From IMG/VR virus record IMGVR_UViG_3300009109_000183, positions 1 through 48,796 of that record: a stretch of DNA of 48,796 bases; one strand, written 5' to 3'. Source of the DNA: a virus. Of this stretch, positions 1 through 6,758 are shown piece after piece. Below the pieces are notes generated by a model. That model saw only the letters and a list, made by a program, of their open reading frames with translations. It did not search any database and had not been told where the DNA came from. A program made the position numbers and the translations under genes. The stretch's first letter is position 1; each line of letters begins with the position of its first letter.

Positions 1-1
1 G

Positions 2-247
2 TTATTAGGTGAGACTGCTATTCTAAAAACACAGGTAAACAAAAAAGGCGAAGACATGAAGGGTAAGTTTGGACGAATCTTAGGAAATTTTGCAACTGAA
101 GACGGTCATAGTTGTGCAGATATACTTTGTGAAGAAGGCCATGCAGTAGCTTATTTTGGTGGTGCTAAAGAAGATGTACAGAAACAACACATTAAAAATA
201 GAAAAAAACTTGTTAAACAAGGTATTGTAGAAGGCGCAATAGAATAA
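2..247 (+). CDS. Staphylococcal nuclease-like (thermonuclease) protein, 5' end cut by window
   Basis: The reading frame is open from base 2, so only the C-terminal 81 residues are present; the ATG at 56 is internal. The visible part matches the end of the SNase fold. A KFGRILGNF segment corresponds to the strand carrying the catalytic Arg87 of S. aureus nuclease (here the Arg codon is at 74-76). It is followed by a 'CEEGHAVAY' helix and loop resembling the family's 'REGLAKV' region. SNase-type enzymes cleave DNA or RNA with Ca2+. In phages they may degrade host DNA; that role is inference. The metal-binding half lies outside the window, so activity cannot be judged. Confidence 0.7.
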   Translation, partial: LLGETAILKTQVNKKGEDMKGKFGRILGNFATEDGHSCADILCEEGHAVAYFGGAKEDVQKQHIKNRKKLVKQGIVEGAIE

Positions 248-250
248 ATA
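243..250 (+). promoter_or_regulatory. Candidate T4-like late promoter octamer (AATAAATA)
   Basis: AATAAATA overlaps the stop region of the nuclease gene. It resembles the T4 late -10 box TATAAATA and the NATAAATA version reported for marine T4-like phages. Unlike most others in this window it leaves a leader of about 23 bases, and the downstream gene has a purine-rich ribosome site (AAAAAGGA) before its ATG at 279. Confidence 0.4.
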
Positions 251-278
251 TACGCATATAACTTAAAAAGGAAAAAAA

Positions 279-869
279 ATGGAATTTATAATAGCACTTG
301 CAATGAAATTTTGGCAATGGACGTTAGTGATTGTTTTTATTCTAATAGGTTGGCTTATAAACGTATTAGATAAAAGAAAGCCACCTAAAGTAGAATTTAC
401 ATATAAAGAATTTCCGCATATGCAACCATTAAAAATATCTACAAAAGGTATAGGATTTTTTAAAGGTATATTAATGTGGATATTATCAACAAGAAACTGG
501 ACTGTCACAAAAGATTGGAACTACAACATAAACGGAACTGATTACGTGATACCTGCAGGATTTACATTTGATGGTGCAAGTATTCCAAAATTCCTAAGAA
601 CTTTTTTCTCTCCGGTTGGAGTATTATTAATGGGTGGACTTGTACACGACTACGGTTACAAGTATGCAACACTATTAAAGAAAAATAAAAAAGATACTAT
701 TGGCATTAAAGATCAAAAATGGATGGATAAAACATTCAGAGATATTAACATTTATGTTAACGGATTTTATACTATGAACTACTTGTCATATTGGTCATTA
801 AGACTTGGCGGTTTTATGGCATGGAACGGTCATAGAAAAAGAAATGCTAAAATCGAGAGCTTAAAATAA
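279..869 (+). CDS. DUF1353 family phage protein with N-terminal membrane anchor
   Basis: A 196-residue protein. Residues about 10-28 are strongly hydrophobic (WTLVIVFILIGWLINVL), giving one N-terminal transmembrane anchor. The remainder matches DUF1353: a short beta stretch ending in 'YVIPAGFTFDGASIPK', then 'GGLVHDYGYKYA'. The conserved Asp in FDGAS and the His-Asp in LVHDYGY are family hallmarks. DUF1353 is common in tailed phages and has no firm biochemical function. The gene is followed at a TAATG overlap by a holin-like membrane protein, so a role at the envelope or in lysis is possible but not shown. The start is supported by AAAAAGGA about 8 bases upstream. Confidence 0.75.
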   Translation: MEFIIALAMKFWQWTLVIVFILIGWLINVLDKRKPPKVEFTYKEFPHMQPLKISTKGIGFFKGILMWILSTRNWTVTKDWNYNINGTDYVIPAGFTFDGASIPKFLRTFFSPVGVLLMGGLVHDYGYKYATLLKKNKKDTIGIKDQKWMDKTFRDINIYVNGFYTMNYLSYWSLRLGGFMAWNGHRKRNAKIESLK

Positions 870-1192
870 TGGCTGATGATTTAATTAAAGTTAAAAAAAC
901 AACAGAAGAATACGAAGTACAAAAAAGCGACCTTATTCCTGATACTGGTGAAGACGCACCTACATGGTATAATAAATTAGCAGGTCTTATTGACAAGTTT
1001 AGAGTTATTCCTCGAATGGTGATGTTGGCTTACATCTTTGCTTTTTACACATCAGTAAAATGGTTTATGGGACTAACAGATCCAACCAATGCTCAAGCTA
1101 TGTTTATATCAACAATAGTTGGTGCCGGCGCGGCATTCTTTGGACTATATGTCGGTAAACCGGGTGCAACACTTCCAAAAAACAAAAAATAA
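869..1192 (+). CDS. Small membrane protein, holin-like
   Basis: A 107-residue protein. After a polar, acidic N-terminal half there are two hydrophobic segments, about residues 50-69 (MVMLAYIFAFYTSVKWFMGL) and 76-95 (AMFISTIVGAGAAFFGLYVG). The tail is short and basic (PKNKK). Small size, two helices and a charged tail are what holins look like, and the neighbour is a membrane-anchored DUF1353 protein. No lysin is visible in the window, so 'holin' is only a suggestion. The start overlaps the previous stop (TAATG), so translation is probably coupled. Confidence 0.6.
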   Translation: MADDLIKVKKTTEEYEVQKSDLIPDTGEDAPTWYNKLAGLIDKFRVIPRMVMLAYIFAFYTSVKWFMGLTDPTNAQAMFISTIVGAGAAFFGLYVGKPGATLPKNKK

Positions 1193-1202
1193 TTACCAAA
1201 AG

Positions 1203-1230
1203 TTGACAATTCACAGATCCGTAATATAAT
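1203..1230 (+). promoter_or_regulatory. Sigma70-like promoter of the dnaJ gene
   Basis: TTGACA (1203-1208), 16-base spacer, TATAAT (1225-1230): both hexamers are perfect consensus. The predicted transcription start is near 1237 and the ATG is at 1242, so the leader would be only about 5 bases and there is no Shine-Dalgarno. An AATTACCA string lies just upstream (1191-1198), as it also does before the promoter at 47031. Confidence 0.7.
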
Positions 1231-1241
1231 AATTACTATAA

Positions 1242-2087
1242 ATGAAGAATTATTATAATATACTAGGTGTGTCAGAAAATGCATCTGACAAACAAATTAA
1301 ACAGGCTTTTAAAAAATTAGCAAAAGAACATCACCCAGATCGTGGAGGGGATACAACAAAATTTAAAGAAGCTAATGAAGCCTACGACACATTAAAAAAT
1401 TCTAGTAAAAAACAAGAATATGATACTATAAGAAAATACGGCCAAAATAGTGGTGGACAAGGAGGAAACTTTCATTTTACTTCTGGTGACTTCTTTGGTG
1501 AAGATATGTTTGAGAATTTCTTTTCTGGTTTTGGTGGACCTAATGTACGAACAAGAACTTTTAGAACACGACAACAACATAATAAAAGTATAAACGTAAG
1601 AATGTCTATATCAATTAAAGAAGCAATGAACACCTTAGAAAAAACTATATCATATAGACTACCTTCAAACAAAGAAGAATTTGCCACAGTAAAAATTCCA
1701 GCTGGTGTACAACATGGTATAACATTCAAATACAAAGGTATGGGAGATGATTCAATAAAAAATATGCCACGTGGTGATTTATTAGTACAAATGAGTGTTC
1801 TTGATTCTGATGGCTATACAAGAAAAGGAAACGATTTATATACAGATAAAACTATAAATTGTTTTCAAGCAATACGAGGACTTGAATTAAAATTAAAAAC
1901 ATTAACTGATACTATTATTAAAATACAAGTACCACCTGCTACACAACCCGGAACTTTGATCCTTTGTAAAGGACAAGGTATGCCCATACACAAGACGTTA
2001 AATATTAGAGGAAATCTATATGTGAGAATAAACATTATAATACCGGAACTTTCACAAACAGATTTAAACAAAATAAAAAATTTATGA
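1242..2087 (+). CDS. dnaJ: DnaJ/CbpA-like J-domain co-chaperone
   Basis: A 281-residue type B J-protein. The J domain occupies residues 3-66 with the essential HPD at 31-33, which stimulates Hsp70 (DnaK) ATPase. A Gly/Phe-rich linker follows (about 70-100, with GGQGG, FFGED and FFSGFGG). Then come two beta-sandwich substrate-binding domains. There is no CxxCxGxG zinc finger, so it is closer to CbpA than to DnaJ. No DnaK is visible in the window, so it presumably works with host DnaK. It heads a run with peptide deformylase and ClpA, suggesting a phage-encoded protein-quality module. Transcription should start from the consensus promoter just upstream. Confidence 0.9.
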   Translation: MKNYYNILGVSENASDKQIKQAFKKLAKEHHPDRGGDTTKFKEANEAYDTLKNSSKKQEYDTIRKYGQNSGGQGGNFHFTSGDFFGEDMFENFFSGFGGPNVRTRTFRTRQQHNKSINVRMSISIKEAMNTLEKTISYRLPSNKEEFATVKIPAGVQHGITFKYKGMGDDSIKNMPRGDLLVQMSVLDSDGYTRKGNDLYTDKTINCFQAIRGLELKLKTLTDTIIKIQVPPATQPGTLILCKGQGMPIHKTLNIRGNLYVRINIIIPELSQTDLNKIKNL

Positions 2088-2614
2088 TTTCAATATTGCA
2101 ATATCCACATAAAGCATTAACGGAAGTAAGTACTCCGTTTGACATTAAAAACGATAAACTTCTTGATTACGATGATATTGAAAAATTTGAAAACGATATG
2201 ATTAATTTAATGATAAATGCTCGAGGTTTGGGATTAGCGGCAAATCAAATAGGCGTTACCAAGCGATTCTTTGCATTTGGACACGAGTCGTTTGACAAAA
2301 TGCAAAAACCTGTTATAATATGGAATCCATCGATAGTTCGAGAAAGTGAAGAAAAAACGTTGGATGAAGAAGGATGTTTAAGTTTTTTAGGAGTATTTGT
2401 AAAAATAGAAAGACCTAAAAGAGTTACAGTAAAATGGGAGAACAAAAAAGGAGAAACTTTAATGCAACATTTAGATGGTATGGAAAGTAAATGCTTTCAA
2501 CATGAACTTGATCATCTAAACGGTATTACATTTAATACTAAAGTATCTAAACTTCGATGGGATATGGCAGTTAAAAAATTAGAAAAAAAAATTAATGCAA
2601 CGCAAAGAGTATAA
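2084..2614 (+). CDS. def: Peptide deformylase
   Basis: A 176-residue enzyme that removes the formyl group from nascent N-terminal Met. All three family motifs are intact: GLGLAANQ (48-55), EGCLS (96-100) and HELDH (140-144). Metal ligands are Cys98, His140 and His144, and the catalytic acid is Glu141. Phage deformylases are known from marine cyanophages, where they lack the long C-terminal helix of bacterial enzymes; this protein likewise ends soon after HELDH, by about 30 residues. It overlaps dnaJ by 4 bases, implying coupled translation. The likely role is faster maturation of phage proteins at host ribosomes. Confidence 0.95.
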   Translation: MISILQYPHKALTEVSTPFDIKNDKLLDYDDIEKFENDMINLMINARGLGLAANQIGVTKRFFAFGHESFDKMQKPVIIWNPSIVRESEEKTLDEEGCLSFLGVFVKIERPKRVTVKWENKKGETLMQHLDGMESKCFQHELDHLNGITFNTKVSKLRWDMAVKKLEKKINATQRV

Positions 2615-2618
2615 TGCT

Positions 2619-2813
2619 ATGGAAGATGAATTTGGATTTAACGATATAAGTGAAGCAGACTATAACAAATTGAGAGCTAAAGAACAAAAGAAAAGTATGC
2701 CACAAACAAGGAAAGTAAAAAGAAGAAAAAAGAAAAAGAAAATTAATCACTTTAAAGGATTAGGTGGCGGTGGTAGCAGAGGACCTTGGCCAAAAATTGG
2801 AGGAACAGACTAA
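2619..2813 (+). CDS. Small basic protein of unknown function
   Basis: A 64-residue protein, or 72 if the ATG at 2595 is used. I prefer 2619 because it lies just after the def stop with AAAGAG upstream. It has an acidic N-terminus (MEDEFGFNDISEADY), a Lys/Arg-rich middle (KVKRRKKKKK) and a Gly-rich tail (GLGGGGSRGPWP). This suggests nucleic-acid or ribosome contact, but I recognise no family. The stop overlaps the clpA start (TAATG). Its place between deformylase and ClpA raises the possibility of an adaptor role; that is a guess. Confidence 0.6.
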   Translation: MEDEFGFNDISEADYNKLRAKEQKKSMPQTRKVKRRKKKKKINHFKGLGGGGSRGPWPKIGGTD

Positions 2814-5155
2814 TGCTTGAAGCTAATGAATCATTAGAAAACATATTTACAAATTCTGTAAACGAAGCAGAAAAACGAAAACACGAATACGTTACAATTG
2901 AACACGTACTATTAGCATTAATCAAGGACAAAGATATTGGTACCACATTATCAGAATTTAAAATTAATGTTGGACAAATGATTAAAGACGTTGAAGATTA
3001 TCTTGATACAAAATGTACAGACATTATTTCAAAATCAACTAAACCTATAGCACCACGAAAAACTGCATCATTAGAAAGATTAATGAACAGAGCATTTACT
3101 CAAGCATTATTTCAAGGTAGACAAGATGTTACTTCTGTAGATATATTAATCAGTATATTTGCTGAAAAGAAAAGTTATGGTTCATTTTTCTTAAAAAAAC
3201 ACAAAGTTAATAAACAAGACTTAATGGATCTAGTATCTACCGAAACTATATTAGACGAAGGTATGGCGGCTATGGGTGGACCTGGCCCTGGAATGATTGG
3301 CGTTGAACAAAAACTACGACCAAACCAAGCAGATAGAATATTAAAAAACTATACTGAGAATTTAAATCAAAAATATTTTGATAAAAAAATTGATCCTGTA
3401 ATAGGACGAATAGAAGAAACTAATCAACTAAAACAAATTCTAGCAAGAAGAAATAAAAATAATGTATTAATAGTAGGTGACCCTGGTGTAGGTAAAACGG
3501 CACTAATCGAAGGACTTGCAAGACGTATCGCTAAAAATAAAGAAGATATTCCAGAATATTTAAAAAATCATATCGTATATAGTTTAGATGTAAACTCTTT
3601 AATAGCAGGATCTAAATTTAGAGGAGACTTTGAAGAAAGATTAAAACTTGTTTTAAATGCATTAGATCAAAAAGGCAAAACAGTATTACACATCGATGAA
3701 GCACATATGATGGTAGGTGCTGGTGCTACTGGAAGTGGTAACAGTATGGATATGGCTAATATGATTAAACCTGCACTAATGAAGGGTAATATAAAAGTAA
3801 TTGCATCTACTACTTGGGAAGAGTATAGAAAATTCTTTGAAAAAGATAGAGCATTAATGAGAAGATTCCAAAGATTACAAATAGGTGAACCTTCAAATGA
3901 AACTGCGGTTAAAATATTAAAAGGTGTTAAACAATACTATGAACAATTTCATAAATGTACTATAACCGATGATGCTTGTGAAGACGCAGTAGAATATACA
4001 TCAAAATTTGTTACAGATAAAAAATTGCCTGATAAAGCAATTGACATTATTGACGTGGCGTGTGCAAGATTAAGATTAAACGGAATTAAAGATGGCAAAA
4101 TAGACCATGAAGAAATAATACATGAAATATCTGCTACAACAGGTATATCAATTGAGCAACTGTCACAAAAACAAGCAACAAGTTTAAAAACATTAGAAGA
4201 AAAAATGAAACTGCAAATATTTGGACAAGATAAAGCACTTAATACTATTATCGATAGAATATTAGTTGCAAGAGCAGGATTAAAAACTTTAAACAAACCT
4301 GTTGGATCATTTTTATTTTTAGGACCTACGGGTTGTGGTAAAACTGAAACTGCAAAACAATTAGCAAAAACTTTAGGTGTTGAACTATTAAGATTTGATA
4401 TGTCAGAATATCAAGAGAAACATTCTATTGCAAAACTAATTGGCTCACCTCCAGGTTATGTAGGCTACGAAGATACTACAATGGGTGGTGGTATGTTTAT
4501 AAATGAAATAGAAAAAAATCCACACGCGGTTGTATTATTTGATGAAGTAGAAAAAGCACATCGTGATGTATCCAATATGCTATTACAAGTTATGGATTAT
4601 GGAAGTGTTACTGGTTCCAACGGTAAAAAAGCAGATTGTAGAAATATTACACTTATCATGACTTCAAATTTAGGTGCAGAAGAAATGGAAAGAGAAAGTA
4701 TTGGTTTTGGACCAAGCGAAAGAACCGGCGAAGATGATACCGCTTTGAAAAAATTCTTTCCTCCAGAATTTAGAAATAGACTAGATGCAACAGTTAAATT
4801 TGTTAAACTAGCAAAAGAAACAATGAAATTAATTGTTAAGAAATTCTTACTAGAATTAAATGCAATGACCGTAGAGAAAAATGTAGAAGTTAATGCTAAT
4901 GATGAAGCTATTGAATTTTTAATTAAAAAAGGATTTAATGCTAAAATGGGAGCAAGACCTTTACAAAGAGTTATAGACGAAGAAATTAAGAAACCTTTAT
5001 CTAGAATGATACTATTTGGTGAATTAACAGAAGGTGGTAGAGTTGCCGTTAGTTTATCTAACGATGTCGTACCAAAACTAAAAGTACAATTTAAAGCACC
5101 GATTATAACAAATCAATTTAAACCAAAAAAAGAAAATGCGAAAACATCACAATAA
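2813..5155 (+). CDS. clpA: ClpA-like AAA+ unfoldase
   Basis: A 780-residue double-ring AAA+ protein. The start at 2813 fits the usual ClpA N-terminus (cf. E. coli MLNQELE) and has GGAGG upstream. Order: Clp N-domain (1-140), D1 with Walker A GDPGVGKT (222-229) and Walker B VLHIDEAH, D2 with Walker A GPTGCGKT (504-511) and VVLFDEVEKAH. Sensor and arginine-finger regions (e.g. FPPEFRNRLD) are present. In D2 there is an ESIGFG loop with Ile-Gly-Phe at 630-632, the position of the ClpP-docking IGL/IGF loop. There is no M-domain, so this is not ClpB. The phage enzyme is therefore predicted to dock on host ClpP and redirect proteolysis. Confidence 0.92.
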   Translation: MLEANESLENIFTNSVNEAEKRKHEYVTIEHVLLALIKDKDIGTTLSEFKINVGQMIKDVEDYLDTKCTDIISKSTKPIAPRKTASLERLMNRAFTQALFQGRQDVTSVDILISIFAEKKSYGSFFLKKHKVNKQDLMDLVSTETILDEGMAAMGGPGPGMIGVEQKLRPNQADRILKNYTENLNQKYFDKKIDPVIGRIEETNQLKQILARRNKNNVLIVGDPGVGKTALIEGLARRIAKNKEDIPEYLKNHIVYSLDVNSLIAGSKFRGDFEERLKLVLNALDQKGKTVLHIDEAHMMVGAGATGSGNSMDMANMIKPALMKGNIKVIASTTWEEYRKFFEKDRALMRRFQRLQIGEPSNETAVKILKGVKQYYEQFHKCTITDDACEDAVEYTSKFVTDKKLPDKAIDIIDVACARLRLNGIKDGKIDHEEIIHEISATTGISIEQLSQKQATSLKTLEEKMKLQIFGQDKALNTIIDRILVARAGLKTLNKPVGSFLFLGPTGCGKTETAKQLAKTLGVELLRFDMSEYQEKHSIAKLIGSPPGYVGYEDTTMGGGMFINEIEKNPHAVVLFDEVEKAHRDVSNMLLQVMDYGSVTGSNGKKADCRNITLIMTSNLGAEEMERESIGFGPSERTGEDDTALKKFFPPEFRNRLDATVKFVKLAKETMKLIVKKFLLELNAMTVEKNVEVNANDEAIEFLIKKGFNAKMGARPLQRVIDEEIKKPLSRMILFGELTEGGRVAVSLSNDVVPKLKVQFKAPIITNQFKPKKENAKTSQ

Positions 5156-5795
5156 ATTATACTATCAAAAATACGGATTTAAAAGCATATTCAAAATGCC
5201 TTATGCAAGTAAACTATATCCTACTACTGATGAAAACTTATATCGTTTAGTAAAAATGTATAAAATATCTGCAACCGATTTTGATATGAATATAGCCAAA
5301 ATAGCAAAATTTATTTTAGATTATAGAACACAAATGAAATTTAGAATACAACAAAAATATGTAATTTTTTATACAAGCGAACCTTTAGCAAAAAAAATTG
5401 TAAATGAATTTTGGAATGACTGGTATGGGTCTGAATCTGTTAATCCAAAATATAATAAATTAGGCAAAAACTCAGTAGGTTGTAAAAGATTACCTCATGG
5501 TAAATTTCAATATCAAATACATCTTAAAAAAGATGTGCATCAACACATTACAGATTCAGAAAAACAAAGTTTATGGAGACTATTAGAAAATAATGAAAAC
5601 GACTGTTTAGTATCAAACAAATATGTATTAGATTATTTAATTGGCAAATATCCTCATTGTTACCATGGATATTTTTATGTGAGCGAAGAAAAAATGCTAA
5701 CTCCTATCTATATGATAGCACAAAAAGGTATTGACAAAGTAATAAAATTTGTCGCAATAAAAAATGGACGCAATAAGAAAACTAAAAAAACATAA
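5136..5795 (+). CDS. Unknown phage protein, 219 aa
   Basis: A basic, aromatic-rich protein with no motif I can assign. Its N-terminus (MRKHHNKLYYQKYGFKSIF) overlaps the end of clpA by 20 bases. If that is untranslated, an internal ATG at 5196 (MPYASKLYPTTDENLY) is an alternative start. The segment 'FYTSEPLAKKIVNEFW' looks helical, and the C-terminus is Lys-rich. No signal peptide or membrane segment. It overlaps the following gene by about 30 bases, so it is part of the same operon. It resembles conserved hypothetical proteins of marine phages, from memory only. Confidence 0.6.
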   Translation: MRKHHNKLYYQKYGFKSIFKMPYASKLYPTTDENLYRLVKMYKISATDFDMNIAKIAKFILDYRTQMKFRIQQKYVIFYTSEPLAKKIVNEFWNDWYGSESVNPKYNKLGKNSVGCKRLPHGKFQYQIHLKKDVHQHITDSEKQSLWRLLENNENDCLVSNKYVLDYLIGKYPHCYHGYFYVSEEKMLTPIYMIAQKGIDKVIKFVAIKNGRNKKTKKT

Positions 5796-6060
5796 TATAT
5801 TCAAACAAAATTCGATTGTATTATCTACTATAGAAAAATCCTGGATGGGAGAACCTATCCAAGTAAAAGCACATCTTATTGTCAAGCAATTAAGAAAAAA
5901 TGATTGTATTTGCGAAGAATATAATGAAGCAGATGGTAAAGCATACAAAATTAAATACCTTGATATTACTACAATAGATGGAATGAATCCTAATGAATTA
6001 GCCGCTGTATATGGGTTGGTTCCTAAAACTGAAAGATTCGGCAAACGCAAAAACCAATAA
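5764..6060 (+). CDS. Unknown phage protein, 98 aa
   Basis: A compact 98-residue protein, probably alpha/beta: 'EPIQVKAHLIVKQLRKNDCICEEY' followed by 'YKIKYLDITTIDGMNPNEL'. Two Cys (CIC) sit mid-protein without a metal-site partner pattern. The C-terminus is basic (FGKRKNQ). It overlaps the preceding gene by about 30 bases. The stop codon TAA at 6058-6060 is embedded in the late-promoter-like octamer that serves the next gene. No family recognised. Confidence 0.6.
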   Translation: MDAIRKLKKHNIFKQNSIVLSTIEKSWMGEPIQVKAHLIVKQLRKNDCICEEYNEADGKAYKIKYLDITTIDGMNPNELAAVYGLVPKTERFGKRKNQ

Positions 6061-6063
6061 ATA
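6056..6063 (+). promoter_or_regulatory. T4-like late promoter octamer (AATAAATA)
   Basis: AATAAATA ends 6 bases before the ATG at 6070, so transcription would begin at or within a base of the start codon. No Shine-Dalgarno precedes that ATG. The downstream gene looks like a virion protein, fitting late expression. The stop codon of the upstream gene lies inside the box. Confidence 0.6.
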
Positions 6064-6069
6064 ACAATA

Positions 6070-6648
6070 ATGGCACAGACAAGCACAACATTATTATCAA
6101 ATAAAACGCATAAAGCGGATATTACAGGCACAGATATCAGTTTTACTGCAACAGGTACTGAATATAAAATTAGTGCAACTAGCACTAGTCTTGGCAATCT
6201 TGCACAATACGATTTAATTACAGTAACCGGTACTACAAATAATAATTCAACTTTTACTGTAAAAAGTGTTGCAAGTGACGGTTTATCAATTATTGTTGAA
6301 GAAATTGTTACAACAGAAACAGCCGATGGCTCAACAACGTATACTATTGATAATACAGGATTTGTTAGTGCTAAAGCAAAAGGTGATGGCTATTATTCAC
6401 AAGTAGATGGTGTACATACTGTGGCATACAAAGTAGATGCTACACTTACAGGATCAATTAAAATGCAAGGTACACTTGCTTCTACTCCTACTGAAGAAGA
6501 TTGGTTTGATATTTCAGGCACTACATTTACAACAGATCAAAGCACTTTAATTAGCTCAAATAATTTTACAGGAAATTTTGTATATGTTAGAGCTAAAGCA
6601 ACATCAACTACTGCTGGTTCTATTACATCAATTCAGTTAAATTCTTAA
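6070..6648 (+). CDS. Ser/Thr-rich beta-structured protein, probably virion-associated
   Basis: A 192-residue protein dominated by Thr, Ser, Gly and short beta strands (TGTDISFTATGTEYKIS, YDLITVTGTTNNNSTFTV), with very few Cys or Trp. The C-terminal half ('GSIKMQGTLASTPTEEDWFDI', 'FVYVRAKATSTTAGSITSI') resembles beta-sandwich repeats common in phage head, neck or tail decoration proteins. No signal peptide. A late-type octamer immediately upstream supports a structural role. The specific location in the virion is unknown. Confidence 0.6.
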   Translation: MAQTSTTLLSNKTHKADITGTDISFTATGTEYKISATSTSLGNLAQYDLITVTGTTNNNSTFTVKSVASDGLSIIVEEIVTTETADGSTTYTIDNTGFVSAKAKGDGYYSQVDGVHTVAYKVDATLTGSIKMQGTLASTPTEEDWFDISGTTFTTDQSTLISSNNFTGNFVYVRAKATSTTAGSITSIQLNS

Positions 6649-6697
6649 TTTTTACCCACAATTACCAAAAACACCAGACGTAAGTCATTGAATTACA

Positions 6698-6716
6698 TAG
6701 GTCTTTTTAAGACCTA
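6698..6716 (+). terminator. Hairpin, probable terminator
   Basis: TAGGTC - TTTTTAA - GACCTA forms a perfect 6-bp stem with a 7-base loop after the structural gene and before the protease promoter. There is no long T-run after the stem (CTTTGG follows), so termination efficiency is uncertain. Confidence 0.45.
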
Positions 6717-6722
6717 CTTTGG

Positions 6723-6750
6723 TTGACTTCTACCAAAAGTATAGTATTAT
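6723..6750 (+). promoter_or_regulatory. Sigma70-like promoter of the S8 protease gene
   Basis: TTGACT (6723-6728), 16-base spacer, TATTAT (6745-6750). The ATG at 6759 is 8 bases beyond the -10, so the mRNA would be almost leaderless. The TTG of the -35 is in frame with the gene and could be mistaken for a start codon. Confidence 0.5.
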
Positions 6751-6758
6751 TATACTAT

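Noticed and set aside
3949-4296. Reverse-strand frames over clpA and elsewhere (also 5697-6197, 23185-23673, 41318-41665)
   Set aside because: They lie opposite well-supported genes, have no ribosome sites and no recognisable domains, and no reverse-strand gene fits the layout.
6723-6758. TTG start extending the S8 protease by 12 residues
   Set aside because: The TTG is the -35 element of a promoter, and the ATG at 6759 begins a proper lipoprotein signal peptide.
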